Shown: positions 46,976 to 58,335, counted from the first letter of the stretch. The stretch: DNA of 64,000 nucleotides from Helianthus annuus (GCF_002127325.2 NC_035436.2:19168205-19232204); one strand, 5' to 3'. Translations and numbers: made by a program. Notes: a model not told the origin generated them from the sequence alone.

Positions 46976-47150
46976 CGTTTACATCGCCATTGTTACTGTT
47001 TGAGGTATCCCCACCATTTGAGGAAATGTTGTGATCCCAATGAACCAAACTCATTTTCAATCTGGGTGATTGAAAACCGAGGATCCATGGGGGCATGTGA
47101 CCCACATGCACTTGCACTGAAAGGAGTGCATAGATTTAAACTGTAGTCAT
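46976..47150 (-). pseudogene. Fragment of an unidentified gene, right of copia insertion
   Basis: Minus-strand MDPRFSITQIENEFGSLG is open for about 30 codons and resembles the fragment at 41500-41743. No family recognised. Confidence 0.3.
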
Positions 47151-47636
47151 AAAAAGAGTGTTGATTGTTGTAAATCGAAGGTGGTGTAGAAATAAAGAGG
47201 AGGTTTGTCTAGGGTTGATTATGGTGATACAGGTACCAACTGTTCTAAATTCCTTCAAATTCAAATATTAAGGGTGCGTTTGGGATTGCTTTTTCAACCT
47301 GATTTTTTTATTATTTTGTTTTGAAATCGCAAAAAATCTATTTTGAGTGTTTGGTAAAAAATTAATAAAAACTGATTTTTTTACGTTTTATAGATATCAA
47401 AACGTGATAATCCAAAAGCAGGTCACCCCTTACTGTAGGAAAAAGGGATTCCACAATAGCCTCAAAGAGGGTGTTTGGGGTTGAGTTTTGAAAATAGATT
47501 ATGCGTTTGAATAATCAGAATCAGATAATTAGCTGTAACAAAACGTGCTGCAGAAAGATGGTGTTTGGTTTTGATTATGGTGTTTGATATCACAATAATC
47601 AGATAATCAACTATTTGAGTGTTTGGCAAATATATA
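47151..47636. other. AT-rich flank of the inverted repeat
   Basis: Contains GGGTGCGTTTGGGATT and two later GTGTTTGG(G/T)TT phrases, in the style of hAT or Harbinger termini. No coding frame. Confidence 0.4.
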
Positions 47637-47820
47637 TATTTTAAAAAAATAAATAAGTGAAACATAAATAGTCAAAATAATTCAAAATGAAACATAGTAT
47701 CGAAAGTTCTAGTAAAAAACACAATGTCATTTATTCAAACAAGGCACACATAGAAATGTCTACAAATGAACATCCAAAGAGCAAAGATTAATATCAAATA
47801 AATAAAAAGATAACACCACA

Positions 47821-48818
47821 TCACTCGTCTATAATAAGTGAGTAGGGAAAGCTAATCTTGTCGATGGTAGTTGGCGGGTACATAAAGCTTTCCCTTACCT
47901 CCTTTTTCATCAAGATTCGTAGTACCTTGTTATAATTTATTGAACTTGGCTCAAAACCCGGGAAGTTTGAAACAATATCCATACATTCTGATAGAGTAGG
48001 TATTTGAATACTTGGTGTGCTTTGTGAGGATAGTGCTTCAATAACTGTGTCAAGTTTAACTTCAAGTGAGGAAGCTAGTGTACTTTTTCCCCTGCTTGAA
48101 CGACCATGAGCATTGTTTTGTATTTTCCTCCTCTTGACCAAATTGCTTTCTGGAAATAATATTTCCGCATATCACCTAAATTCCCTTCATCGCTATTTGT
48201 CTTCCCTTCTACATCCATAACACTAATATCGTCTTGAACATCACTTTGACTAATTTCATTTTGCAATTGATGAGGGGTTTTAGTCTTATCCCCGGTGGCA
48301 ACACAGTCTCGAAACAATGGCTCGTAAAACATTCGATACATCTCCAAATTTTTGTCCTTGAATTTTGCAAGTTCTGGATCCGCCTTTAAATTGAAGTAAA
48401 CAAAAGTTAGTACCTAAACTACGATAAGATTTTGAAGAAACTACTTGATCAAACATTACTTGTATTTTTTTCATCACGCCACTCACTCGTTGCGTTTATT
48501 GTCTTTTTCACAGGATCCCATCCAAGCCCAGATTCAATTCTCATCAAACGGTCGTATAACTTCCAATCCCTCTTCATTGAATCCCAATGGTTTTTAAGTT
48601 GCAGTTTGGTGTAATCTTTTCCTATTCGAATTTTTAGATTATTTCCTAGGTTCGTCCACCCAACCTTGTTGAAGTGGCTCCCAGGTCTATTACCATTTTT
48701 CCTTCCTCGAGACACAACCCAACAATATCATATGGGTACTAAAATCCCAAACTGTTTTTCGAGCCCTAGTCTTCGTAGATGAAAGCTTAATTATGGCATT
48801 TTCATGGTTCAAATCCAT
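47821..48818 (-). pseudogene. Myb/SANT-like gene, left-arm copy, frameshifted
   Basis: Starts at an ATG at 48818 in the same context as the right-arm copy. Compared with that copy it has a 1-bp deletion in the ATATTTGTTG stretch near 48735, another 1-bp deletion in the following AAGTAAAAAATGG stretch, a 2-bp deletion at GGTGATGATGCGG near 48170 and a 3-bp insertion at the end (LIIDE for LIDE). The frame is lost within the DNA-binding domain. The intron position is conserved. Confidence 0.85.
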
Positions 48819-49030
48819 TCCGTGTTAGATGAAATCTGGCCTGCAGGTATTTTGAAGATTTGTATTTGTGTTTGTCCAAATATTTCATATTCATAAAAGT
48901 CTATTTGAACTTGAACCAAGTATTTTCAAATTGTAAGCAAATCAAGCATGTTTTATGAATAAGAAATATTTGGACAAACACAAATACAAATCTTCAAAAT
49001 ACTTGCAGGCCAGATTTCATCTAGCAGGGA

Positions 49031-50027
49031 ATGGATTTGAACCATGAAAATGCCACAAGTAAGCTTTCATCTACCAAGGCTAGTGCTCGAAAAACTGTTT
49101 GGGATTCTAGTACCCATATGATATTTGTTGAGTTGTGTCTCGAGGAAGTAAAAAATGGTAATAGACCTGGGAGCCACTTCAATAAGGTTGGGTGGACAAA
49201 CCAAGGAAATAATCTAAAAATTCGAACAGGAAAAGATTACAACAAACTGCAACTTAAAACCCATTGGGATTCAATGAAGAGGGATTGGAAGTTATACGAT
49301 CGTTTGATGAGAATTGAATCTGGGCTTGGATGGGATCCTGTGAAAAAGATGATAAACGCAACGAGTGAGTGGTGGGATGAAAAAGTACAGGTAATGTTTG
49401 ATCAAGTAGATTCTTCACAATCTTTTCGTAGTTTAGGTACTTACTTTTGTTTACTTCAATTTAAAGGCAGATCCAGAACTTGCAAAATTCAAGGACAAAA
49501 ATTTGGAGATGTATCAAATGTTTTACGAGCCATTGTTTCGAGATTGTGTTGCCACCGGGGATAAGACTAAAACCCCTCATCAATTGCAAAATGAAATTAG
49601 TCAAAGTGATGTTCAAGACGATATTGGTGTTATGGATGTAGAAGGGAAGGCAAATAGCGATGAAGGGAATTTAGGTGATGATGCGGAAATATTATTTCCA
49701 GAAATCAATTTGGTCAAGAGGAGGAAAATACAAAACAATGCTCATGGTCGTTCAAGCAGGGGAAAAAATACAGCAGCTTCCTCACTTGAAGTTAAACTTG
49801 ACACTGTTATTGAAGCACTATCCTCACGAAGCACACCAAGTATTCAAATACCTACTCTATCAGAATGTATGGATATTGTTTCAAACTTCCCGGGTTTTGA
49901 GTCAAGTTCGATAAATTATAACAAGGCACTACGAATCTTGATGAAAAAGGAGGCAAGGGAAAGCTTTATGTACCCGCCAACTACCATCGACAAGATTAGC
50001 TTTCTCTACTCACTTATAGACGAGTGA
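49031..50027 (+). CDS. Myb/SANT-like DNA-binding protein (L10-interacting MYB type), right-arm copy
   Basis: Two exons: 49031-49390 (120 codons) and 49467-50027 (186 codons plus stop), joined by a 76-bp intron with GTAATG at the donor and TTTAAAG at the acceptor. Both exons are in phase 0 and give a 306-residue protein. The N-terminal half is a Myb/SANT-like domain (Myb_DNA-bind_3): VWDSSTHMIFVELCLEEV, GNRPGSHFNKVGW, LQLKTHWDSMKRDWKLYDRL and ESGLGWDP...ATSEWWDEK. After the splice it reads ADPELAKFKDKNLEMYQMFY, as in known relatives. A basic patch (VKRRKIQ) may be a nuclear signal. This domain occurs in host regulators and in accessory proteins of PIF/Harbinger transposons; which applies here is open. 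The frame is intact while the mirror copy is broken. Confidence 0.8.
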
Positions 50028-50204
50028 TGTCGTGTTATCTTTTTATTTATTTGATATTATTCTTTGCTCTTTGGATGTTTGTTTGTAGACATTTCTATGT
50101 GTGCTTGTTTGAATAAATGACATTATGTTTTTTACAAGAACTTTCGATACCAGCTATGTTTCATTTTGAATTATTTTGACTATTTATGTTTCACTTGTTT
50201 TTTT

Positions 50205-50207
<3 letters not shown>

Positions 50208-50250
<43 letters not shown>
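50208..50250. repeat. (TA)n microsatellite
   Basis: About 21 TA units at the outer end of the right arm, directly against a MITE. Confidence 0.9.
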
Positions 50251-50253
<3 letters not shown>

Positions 50254-50640
50254 GAAGGTTCTATGCAGAACACAAAATATTGCGAGAACACGCAGAACAC
50301 AATGAATCACCTATTTTTTCAATCCTAAAAACGTAAAAAGTAAATGAAAATGTTGCAAATGTAAGACTTATTATTTCTTACACTAGAATTCAAAACAAAA
50401 TATGGAAAATTCTCACTTTTTGTATAACCTACACATATGTAGGTTATGTGTAGGTTAAATTACCAACATGTATGTAAGCTACATGTAGGTAAAAAAATAT
50501 GGTTTTTTATGTATATATAATATACATATGAATGTAAGAAACATAAAATTTTAAAAAACATGAAACCTAAATCCCAAAATTTAGTGTTTTAGAGTTGTTC
50601 TTTTTGTTCTCGCAATAGTTAGTGTTCTGTAATGATCCCC
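50251..50640. mobile_element. MITE inserted in (TA)n
   Basis: Left end GGGGAAGGTTCTATGCAGAA, right end whose complement reads GGGGATCATTACAGAACACT; both run into ATTGCGAGAACA. Inserted in TA repeats, so a TSD cannot be told from the flank. Probably Mutator-type. Confidence 0.8.
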
Positions 50641-50642
50641 AT

Positions 50643-50644
<2 letters not shown>

Positions 50645-50685
<41 letters not shown>
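50645..50685. repeat. (TA)n microsatellite
   Basis: About 20 TA units after the MITE; probably the other half of the tract at 50208. Confidence 0.9.
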
Positions 50686-50689
<4 letters not shown>

Positions 50690-51008
50690 CATTTTTTTCT
50701 CCTCTGGGTCCTTGACTTTTCCATTTTCTTGTCATTTTGATCACATTGCCTAACTCAGTCTAAAAATCTGGTTATAACCAGGGGTATTTTTGGCATAACT
50801 GTTGTGTAGTGATAACTAGGGGTAGTTTACAACATAATTTATAAACCACATAATAATTTAATGCCAAAAATACCCCTGATTATAACCTGATTTTTAGACT
50901 AAGTTAGGCAATGTGATCAAAATGGCAAGAAAAAGGAAAAGTCAGGGACCAGAGGAGAAAAAAGAACTATTTGGACTAAAACTCAAGGACTAAAATGGCA
51001 ATTTACTC
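50686..51008. mobile_element. Fold-back MITE, left terminus eroded
   Basis: The right end GGCAATTTACTC belongs to the same terminal type as 40034-40368. Arms pair over about 130 bp (shared TTTGATCACATTGCCTAAC-like stretch) but about 30 bp of the left end are missing at the TA tract. Confidence 0.75.
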
Positions 51009-51302
51009 AAAACTTAACAACATCATCGAATTATTTTGTTCAACTTTAGCATCATAAAAATTAAAATAAATTTCAACTTCTAAATATTCATTTATTTTCT
51101 TTATGTATATTAAAAATAACATTATTTTTTATATATTTTATACATCAATATATTGTTATTTTGGACTTTGTTTAATATATTTTTTTATAATTATTTTTGT
51201 CGTACCTTTTCCGTACCCGTATCTTGGATTTTTGAGTTTTGTCGTTCCACGTACCCGTATCGTCCCCGTACCCCAGTCTTGTACGCCTTCCCGTGCTACA
51301 TA

Positions 51303-53283
51303 GGCCCCAACTACCTGCCGGTATTTAACCGGATTATCAAAAAGACTATCACCAAGAGCCAAGGTAGCAGTAGTAGTGATGGGAGAAAGCACACGTTTGG
51401 CATTAGAGAGGCCCGCTCGATCAAGAAGTTCCAGAATGTACTTCTTTTGAGAAAAAAGCATGTCAGCACTTTTGGGGCTGATTTCAATACCAAAAATTAA
51501 GAAAGAGGGCCCATATCTTGAACAGCAAAAGACTTGCTAAGGCTGTGCACAACATGATCAATGGCTGTAAGTTGTTCCATGTCAGAATAATGTCATCGAC
51601 ATAGACCAGCATATATTAGAGTGTGCCCCGTGCCGAGTAAATAAATAGAGATGGGTCAGTTTTGGACCTTTGGAAACGAGGCCATTTAAAGTTGTGAAGA
51701 GGCGGTGAAACCATGCCCTTGGGGCCTGCTTGATCCCGTATAAGGATTTATGAAGAAGGCATACATGATCCGGTTTGTGTGGATCAACAAATCCAGGTGG
51801 TTGCTGCAACTAGTAAACTGTTTCTTTGAGATCACCATGAAGAAACACATTTTGCACATCTAACTGTCTAAGTGGCCATTTGTCCGGTGACAGCAAGTGA
51901 AAGAACGACCCGTATCGTGGTGGATTTCACAACCGGACTAAACGTCTGTTGGTGAAATCCCTTGGCAACAAGACGCGCTTTGTAAGCTTAATGGCTCCAG
52001 TTTGGTCACGTTTTAATTTGTACACCCATTTGCAAGCAACAATATTGGCGTTGGAAGCACGAGGAACTAAGGACCAAGTTCCATTCCTGATTAGGGCTGA
52101 GTACTCTTCAGCCATAGCATGACCATAGTTGTTAATAGCGAATGGCGACATATAGCGATAAGGTACCTACATGCTACATAGCGAATAGCGATAAATAGTT
52201 GGTGGCTATTTTATAAATAGCGATACACTAGAAAAAAAAATTTATATGTATATTATATCAAAATACCCTGGTATACATGCTATTTTACATGTATATTTAA
52301 CAAAAACCGAAAATCCAGCTATTTTGTAGCCAGGGGTAGCCCAGGCTACCCCTCAACTCCGTCTTCGTAGTGTAAAAATACCCTTCAACTCCATCTACGT
52401 AGGGTAAAATTTTCATCTTTTTATACAAAGGATACCCCTAATCCCCAAAAAAATTGGGATACCTCTGAATTTTTTAGCTAGCTCCGCCACTGTTTATAGC
52501 TATATTTAATTGCTATTTATATTAAAAAAATAAATCGTCACTATTATCGCTATCTATTGCTACAGCCCTAATAGCGAACCTAGACCTATACGCTAAGTAG
52601 CGCGCTATAGCGATCGCTACGCTCGCTATTGACAACTATGAGCATGACGCCACTTAGGATCTTTATTAGCAATGGTAAAAGAGGCGGGTTCGACTACATA
52701 ACCAGTGGCATGGGTGTGAAAGGATTGGGCATTACATTTAGTGGTTTGTTTAGGGTTAGACCGAACGTTTGTAAGACGGACACGAGGTGGAGCAGGTTGG
52801 TCAAAAGAGGAAGCAGGAGCAGGCTGTTGTTCGGAAGAGGAGGCAGGGGTTGCCGATTTGGTGCGCCTGCTGTAGGTCCGTAAAGGTGGAGATTGGGTTC
52901 GTAAGGGATGAGTTTGAAGGTGGTGCAGGTTGGGTTTGGACCTGTGGAATAGGTGGCAGGGTGGAAGGGATTGTAGTAGGTGGGGTAGAAGTGGAACGGA
53001 CAGGAGGTATAGGCGGAGAAAGGTAGCCAGATACGTAAGGATCCGGTGTTGGAGGTGTAGATGGTTGGGAAGATGGTTGAAATAAAGGAAAGTATTGCTC
53101 GGTAAAACGCACATGACGGGCAATGTAGATGCGATCGGATGTAGGATCCAAACAACGATAACCATAATGGGTGGGACTGTACCCGAGAAACACGCAAGGC
53201 AAAGAACGAAAATCCGTTTTGTGTTTATTGTAGGGATGAATGTGAGGGTAACATTGACACCCAAAAACTCGCAAAAAGGAGTA
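51303..53283 (-). pseudogene. Truncated copia fragment (integrase C-terminus to RT), multiply broken
   Basis: From right to left on the minus strand: LRVFGCQCYPHIHPYNKH and FLGYSPTHYGYRCLDP (integrase end), a proline-rich linker, EYSALIRNGTWSLVPR and [16 protein letters not shown] (RT start), [20 protein letters not shown] and [11 protein letters not shown], then SQKKYILELLDRAGLSNA, ending near 51303 where unrelated sequence begins. No LTRs, RNase H or gag. It is interrupted by the hAT-type MITE at 52124-52640 and by several stops and frameshifts. Confidence 0.8.
52124..52640. mobile_element. hAT-type MITE inside the copia fragment
   Basis: TIRs CATAGTTGTTAATAGCGA and (complement of right end) CATAGTTGTCAATAGCGA, with perfect 8-bp TSD AGCATGAC (52116-52123, 52641-52648), the hAT signature. 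Inside are many TAGCGATA-like repeats. Confidence 0.9.
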
Positions 53284-53417
53284 CATGATTATAGAAAAAG
53301 ATGATAAATATAACGGACGTTTTTTGTACTTTACTCTATAATAAATCGACATCGAATATAGACCATATTTATATCTAAAATTTGGGTACATGATTATAGA
53401 AAAAGATGATAAATATA
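53281..53417. repeat. 32-bp direct repeat pair
   Basis: GTACATGATTATAGAAAAAG and the next 12 bases occur identically at 53281-53312 and 53386-53417, 73 bp apart, at the end of the copia fragment. May mark a deletion or insertion scar. Confidence 0.85.
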
Positions 53418-53424
53418 GAAAAGT

Positions 53425-54555
53425 TCATATAAATGCCTTGCATCTTTCATACGAGATGCAATGCGCCTTACGATTTGCGCCTCGAACCTAAAGCCTATGT
53501 GTGCCTCACATTTTTTAAAACCAAGATTGTTTGCAACCATAATACCTTAATTTCCTTAAATGAGTTCAATGAATTGACTTGTTTAGTTAGTTTATCTCTT
53601 TTTCTTCTTGTGGTGTAAACAAGTTCATAGGGTTTGTGTTTATCTTCATACAAACTTGAACCGCGTAAAAGCTAACAAGTAATGATCATGTACTTAAATG
53701 TTAATCAATTTGGTCACCCCTCGGTTTAAAGTTAGTCATACTATGGTTTTTGACAGGCTAAACATTTGTTTTGAAAGTGAAAATTTGGAACCAAAATATT
53801 ATTATCAGATAATCATTTTGGGAGATATAAGGAAAAAAATAGAATTCAGGTTTATGTGTGAGCTTCTTCTTCTTAAAGTGGCTTAATCATCCTATTTTGC
53901 AGATTCAGTCTATGTGGAATTGTTAACTCACATCACCTTACGAAAAAAAAGAGTGGCGCATCTGCTCAACCATTTTGTAGCAAATTATTATACTTTTTAA
54001 CATCTATTTATTTTCTGAATAGTGACATCATCAAGTAGTTTAGGGTGAGAAATATCTTACCATATCCTAGACATGTTGATTTGCTGACGCCATGGCTGCT
54101 TCATATCTTGGACCCCATAGAGCAAAAAAAGCACAATATGCCAGTCTTCATGCCCGTTTGAAGATTCCAACGTTTGTCCAAAACAGCTCCGTACACTCCT
54201 ACAACCAATTGCAGAATGTTATGAAAACAAATTTAGTGATATTATCAAACTATAAATCTGCTTAATAGAAATAAAAAATCTCAAAACACAAAAGAGAGAG
54301 CGAGGGACATAAAACAGAGAGGTTTTACTTGTACTTACATATTGAGTGCAGGCGTGAAGCATAGAGTATATATTATGTGTCACCGACAGGTATCTACCTA
54401 AGTGATTGACTTTCTTTCCTCCAATCCAAATTCATGGAAGCCTTCGATCGGACATACAAGGCAAGATATGTACAAGATACCCTGATAAAAAACCATACAA
54501 TGTTATACATACACTTCTAAGAGTTCAAAAGTTTCATATACATCCTTCTAAATTT
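53425..54555. other. Intergenic, no gene seen
   Basis: AT-rich. GCGCC-rich words near 53450 (ATGCGCCTTACGATTTGCGCC) resemble the hAT MITE to the right. No gene recognised. Confidence 0.4.
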
Positions 54556-54563
54556 CTTACTAC

Positions 54564-55374
54564 GTTGGTTTTAAATTGCGTGATGCGCTCTCATGCGTCT
54601 GGTCCAAAAATCCGATGCGTGAAGCGATGCGAGCGCATCACGTTTGCGATGCGCTCTTTATAGAAAAATACTAAAAAAATATTTATACATGACAAGTTAT
54701 AGAAACATACTTTAACTAAAGAGTTAATTGCTGTTTTCGTCCCTGTGGTTTGTCAAAAATCACTATTTTAGTCCATTCGTTTAAAAATTGCGATTTCAGT
54801 CCCTGTGGTTTTACTTTCGTAACTATTTCAGTCCTTGTGGTTTCACTTTCGTAAACATTTCAATCCATTTATTCTGTTAGTACAGGGACTGAAATGGTTA
54901 CGAGGTGGACTGAAATGGTTATGAAAGTGAAACCACAGGGACTGAAATCGCAAATTTTAAACTAATGGACTGAAATAGCGATTTTTGACAAACTACAGGG
55001 ACAAAAACAGTAATTAACTCTTAACTAAAACAATTGGCGTAATAGGAAGATAAGAGTTGTTCTTTATGATTCATATCAAGCATACTAAAATGTTTCTAGA
55101 ACCATAAAAAGTTTTTAGGAACCATAATGGTCCAAATCAAGCATACTAAGATATAATTATTGAAAAAACCAACCCATTTCATAAAATCTGGAAAAAAAAC
55201 ATAACAAACAATGTTGCATGCACCGGAGCGCATTATGCGACAAGCGCATAATGCGAAGTCGGCATAATATTATCGCATCACGTAAACGCAACGCACCAGT
55301 TGTGGCTATGCACTCTCATCAGCACATCACGCATTATGTGCGCACGGGCATAATGCGTGCATTTTAAAACCAAG
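54564..55374. mobile_element. hAT-type MITE containing a second MITE
   Basis: TIRs TTGGTTTTAAATTGCG and (complement) TTGGTTTTAAAATGC, then GATGCGC/TTATGCG-rich arms. Perfect 8-bp TSD CTTACTAC (54556-54563, 55375-55382). The family B MITE 54721-55020 is nested inside. Confidence 0.88.
54721..55020. mobile_element. Fold-back MITE, family B copy 2
   Basis: GAGTTAATTGCTG to GTAATTAACTC, closely related to 40879-41123 but with a longer middle. Perfect 9-bp TSD TTAACTAAA (54712-54720, 55021-55029). Confidence 0.92.
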
Positions 55375-55640
55375 CTTACTACCATATTTACCATTCCACA
55401 ACAGTAAAAATATCATACTTATTAATTCCGTATTAGACATAGCAAACCAGTTAGTTATATTATAACAGTCAATATCACTAAAAACGAATTAAAAAAAAAA
55501 GTATTACAAGTGTAAATGATCTCCACACATAATTTTCTGTTACTTTATTCAGTGAAACACGTTGGTATAGGTAACTGGTTTTATTTTAGTTACAATCAAA
55601 TGGGTAAGCATTATTATCTAATGTTTTAAAAGGGTATTAT

Positions 55641-55935
55641 TATGGGTGTAAAGGAAGCAGAGCGGCTCAAGAGCTACTCTAGAGCGGATCTTTAAAAAGC
55701 TCGAACGAGCCCGAGCCTGAAATGACTTGTTTAGCTACCGAGCCCGAGCTTTACAAACAAAGCTCGTTTAGGCTCGCGAGCCTAAACAAATTTTATATTA
55801 TTTTTTATATATATATATTATACCTACTATTTAACATTGGTGAGCCAAGCGTTGGCTCGTTTAAGCTATCGATCCCAAAATAGTAGGCCCGAGCTCGAGC
55901 CTAGCTGGGGCGGCTCGGCTCCTTTACACCCCTTG
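55641..55935. mobile_element. hAT-like MITE (GTGTAAAGGA termini)
   Basis: Left GTGTAAAGGAAGCAGAGCGG pairs with the right end TCCTTTACAC, and GAGCCCGAGC-type words fill the arms. No clear TSD found. Confidence 0.6.
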
Positions 55936-56220
55936 GGTTTTACTAACACGCCTTTGGCCTGGAAGCGCCAGGTGGCTCACCAATTAAATGCATGTGGGGC
56001 CCATAAGGGTGTGTTAGTATTGTCCGTTGAAAAACAACGTACATGTGATATTATAAAATATCAACATCTAGAATATCTATATAAAAAAAATTATTGTAGG
56101 CATATGCTAAAGATTTTTGTTAGTTAGACTAGCGCATACCTTGGTCAAAAAACTTGAATCCGCCACTATGACAATCTCTCTGTGCTGACAAAACCATAAC
56201 TCACCACAATAACCAGTTTC

Positions 56221-57891
56221 TCAAAGACCATCATAACCTTGGCTCAGAAATATTTCAAGATATTTTTTTGGAGCAGCAGGATGAATCCTATAAATTCGAG
56301 CAATAAAGCTTCTTTCACTAGTGGCAATAATACTAGCAAGGGAATATTCTTTCTCACACAAACCGGTCTCCATAAGCCACGTATGAAATCTACATCTCGG
56401 CTTTATTCTTTTCTCCAAATCAAAGCACAAATAAGCCGGGAAAACATCAAGATAATCCAACGAAAACTCAATTTCGTCGCGAAGAAACTCTAGTTTCTTT
56501 TCAAGAATTTTAGTTTGTTGATTTAAAATTTTCGGTGACAAACTAATTATTTTACAAAGCTTTGAAAACTCAACTCCGTTACGAACCAAGCAATAGAAAC
56601 GGTTACTTAACTGACAACTTGTCCCGTGCATGTGTTTTAACACTTTAATAGTCGACGCGTTTTCTCCGAACCCGATACTGTGCAAGAACTGTAACTTACT
56701 TAGAGTGTGAGCTGGCACTCGAGATGATTGAATTCTCACTAAGCTTTCCGCAAAGTCTTTATCGTAATCTTCATCGGGATTGATAACAGGGTAACTTTTT
56801 AATAAACGATAACCACCGTGTTTTAGATTATCAAAGAACCATTGATTAAGATTCAACGCTCTCATCACGTGTGGCAGATTAGCTAAGCGGTTTTTACCGA
56901 ACACGTAAGGGTACTTCTCGGTAATAATACGCAGACATTTTTCATCCATCCCGAAGTGTCGTAAAAGTCCTACGACGCAAAATACTTGAGTCGTTAACTC
57001 CAAATCGAAGATTTTAGATCCCGAAAGAAGTAATGACATGACCTCATCTACGGTAACATCAAATTTACGAAAATACTCGACTTTTGCCGATATAACGTCT
57101 TCCGAATATTCCACCAATATAGTTTTACTCCTGCCGATCATGTCAGATAAACCGTCTTTCTTGCAACCCAAATTGTAAAAGAGCTTAATCTTTCTACAAA
57201 GATCAATCCACGTATCCACGTCACCGTCCACGTCATCAACCAAATTAAAATCAATAACGACCCGTTTCAAATCACTAACCACGTTCTCAACTTCACTATC
57301 CCCGTTCAATACACAAGGAAACACCAAGCAAACCCCAATCAACGACGAACTAGTGAACCCATACCCCATATACCTCTTCCAAATCGCCCCCAACTCATCC
57401 GGATCCTTATCAAAAATTGTTTTTTCTTCTTTATACAATATCCCCAACTTGTTCCACGGAATCCCAAACCCGTAAAGCGCACACGCGACATCAAACGCAT
57501 TCCTATCTTCCGACAAAAAGAACTTCCGCGTAGGCAAAACCAAATCAAGCTCGTTAACATCAATCCCAATGCTCTCAAAGAACAACTCAAACTCATTAAC
57601 CGGATGATATCTAAGAAACTTCTGCAACGATTTCGAAAAATCCGAAGCCGAGAACTTAACTTTCGACACGACGGTGGATAAAGACACAACAGAGTATTTG
57701 CTAATGTTTTCTGCGAATGTGTACGGTACGGTTTTGACAGTGTGCAGGTAGTCGGTTAGGGCTTCTTGTGCTTGTTGTATAGCTTTAGCTCTGTACTTGT
57801 GAGGTATTTTCGACAGCGGTTTTGCCACCGAGGAACCGTGGCGTACGGTGGCGTGAGGATAGAGCGAGTGGATCGTCCGGCGGAGCAGCAT
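56221..57891 (-). CDS. MTERF18: mTERF-family organellar protein, MTERF18/SHOT1-like
   Basis: Single uninterrupted 556-codon ORF from ATG 57891. The N-terminus (MLLRRTIHSLYPHATVRHGS) is rich in Arg, Ser and His without acidic residues until about residue 43, as expected of a mitochondrial targeting peptide. KFLRYHPVNEFELFFESIGI is characteristic of the MTEF18 (SHOT1) subgroup. From about residue 90 to 520 the sequence consists of degenerate ~30-residue mTERF helical repeats, for example ACALYGFGIPWNKLGIL and VEFSKLCKIISLSPKIL. Length matches the subgroup (about 550 residues). mTERF proteins bind organellar nucleic acid and affect transcription, RNA processing or stress tolerance. The subgroup assignment is from memory of the family and should be checked by alignment. 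A 5'-leader exon probably lies upstream (58187 onward). Confidence 0.85.
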   Translation of the reverse strand: MLLRRTIHSLYPHATVRHGSSVAKPLSKIPHKYRAKAIQQAQEALTDYLHTVKTVPYTFAENISKYSVVSLSTVVSKVKFSASDFSKSLQKFLRYHPVNEFELFFESIGIDVNELDLVLPTRKFFLSEDRNAFDVACALYGFGIPWNKLGILYKEEKTIFDKDPDELGAIWKRYMGYGFTSSSLIGVCLVFPCVLNGDSEVENVVSDLKRVVIDFNLVDDVDGDVDTWIDLCRKIKLFYNLGCKKDGLSDMIGRSKTILVEYSEDVISAKVEYFRKFDVTVDEVMSLLLSGSKIFDLELTTQVFCVVGLLRHFGMDEKCLRIITEKYPYVFGKNRLANLPHVMRALNLNQWFFDNLKHGGYRLLKSYPVINPDEDYDKDFAESLVRIQSSRVPAHTLSKLQFLHSIGFGENASTIKVLKHMHGTSCQLSNRFYCLVRNGVEFSKLCKIISLSPKILNQQTKILEKKLEFLRDEIEFSLDYLDVFPAYLCFDLEKRIKPRCRFHTWLMETGLCEKEYSLASIIATSERSFIARIYRIHPAAPKKYLEIFLSQGYDGL

Positions 57892-58335
57892 AATGGTTGT
57901 TGATTTGAGTGTATAATTAGGGCAAAATATCAGGACTATTTCTATATCTAATGATTAACCTAACTTTTAGAACAATATTTGAGCCAAATTGATACAAACT
58001 GATAACCTAATTGTACGGATGAGTAGCATGATGCGTGTTGATTTGAGTGTATAATCGATATAAACAGGTGACCTAATTGAATGTATTTTACGAAGAGATT
58101 GAATATTAATCGTTGATGAGGTTATACGGGAAGTATAGGATAATAGTAGAGAGTAGAAATGGTGGAATAGTAATGTGTAATGTTACCTGTTTGTGGTTTG
58201 GTTAAGATGAAGAGATTGCAGAGGTGGCGGCGAGATGGAGCGGCGGTGGTGATGGATGACGGTTAGCGGCGGAGGAGGTGGAGGTGGAGGTGGCGATGGG
58301 GTTTGGTGAGGGTTTTGAAATAGAACGGGGACACG
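57892..58335 (-). promoter_or_regulatory. Probable 5' leader exon, leader intron and promoter of the mTERF gene
   Basis: On the minus strand a CT- and CCACCT-rich stretch (58200-58330) leads to AAACAG|GTAACATT with the exon end at 58187, a good donor. Between this and the ATG are AT-rich sequences with possible acceptors around 57945. GGAGGT tandem repeats (58270-58295) lie in this leader. Plausible, but there is no transcript evidence. Confidence 0.45.

Larger units (their letters stand above)
47637..50216. repeat. Large inverted repeat, arms about 1.23 kb, spacer about 110 bp
   Basis: 47637-48871 and 48983-50216 are inverted copies with about 95% or more identity by eye. The innermost arm ends are near-perfect (GATGAAATCTGGCCTGCAGG against CCTGCAAGTATTTTG-side complement), then an asymmetric spacer with ATTCATAAAA-like residues. 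Each arm carries one copy of the same Myb/SANT-like gene, so the two copies face away from the centre. The outer ends lie in TA-rich sequence on both sides. Confidence 0.88.

Noticed and set aside
52626..53264. Ser/Pro-rich ORFs on the minus strand
   Set aside because: Alternative frames of the copia integrase-to-RT linker.
58270..58300. GGAGGT repeats read as a glycine-rich peptide
   Set aside because: Lies in the probable untranslated leader of the minus-strand mTERF gene; a simple hexamer repeat.
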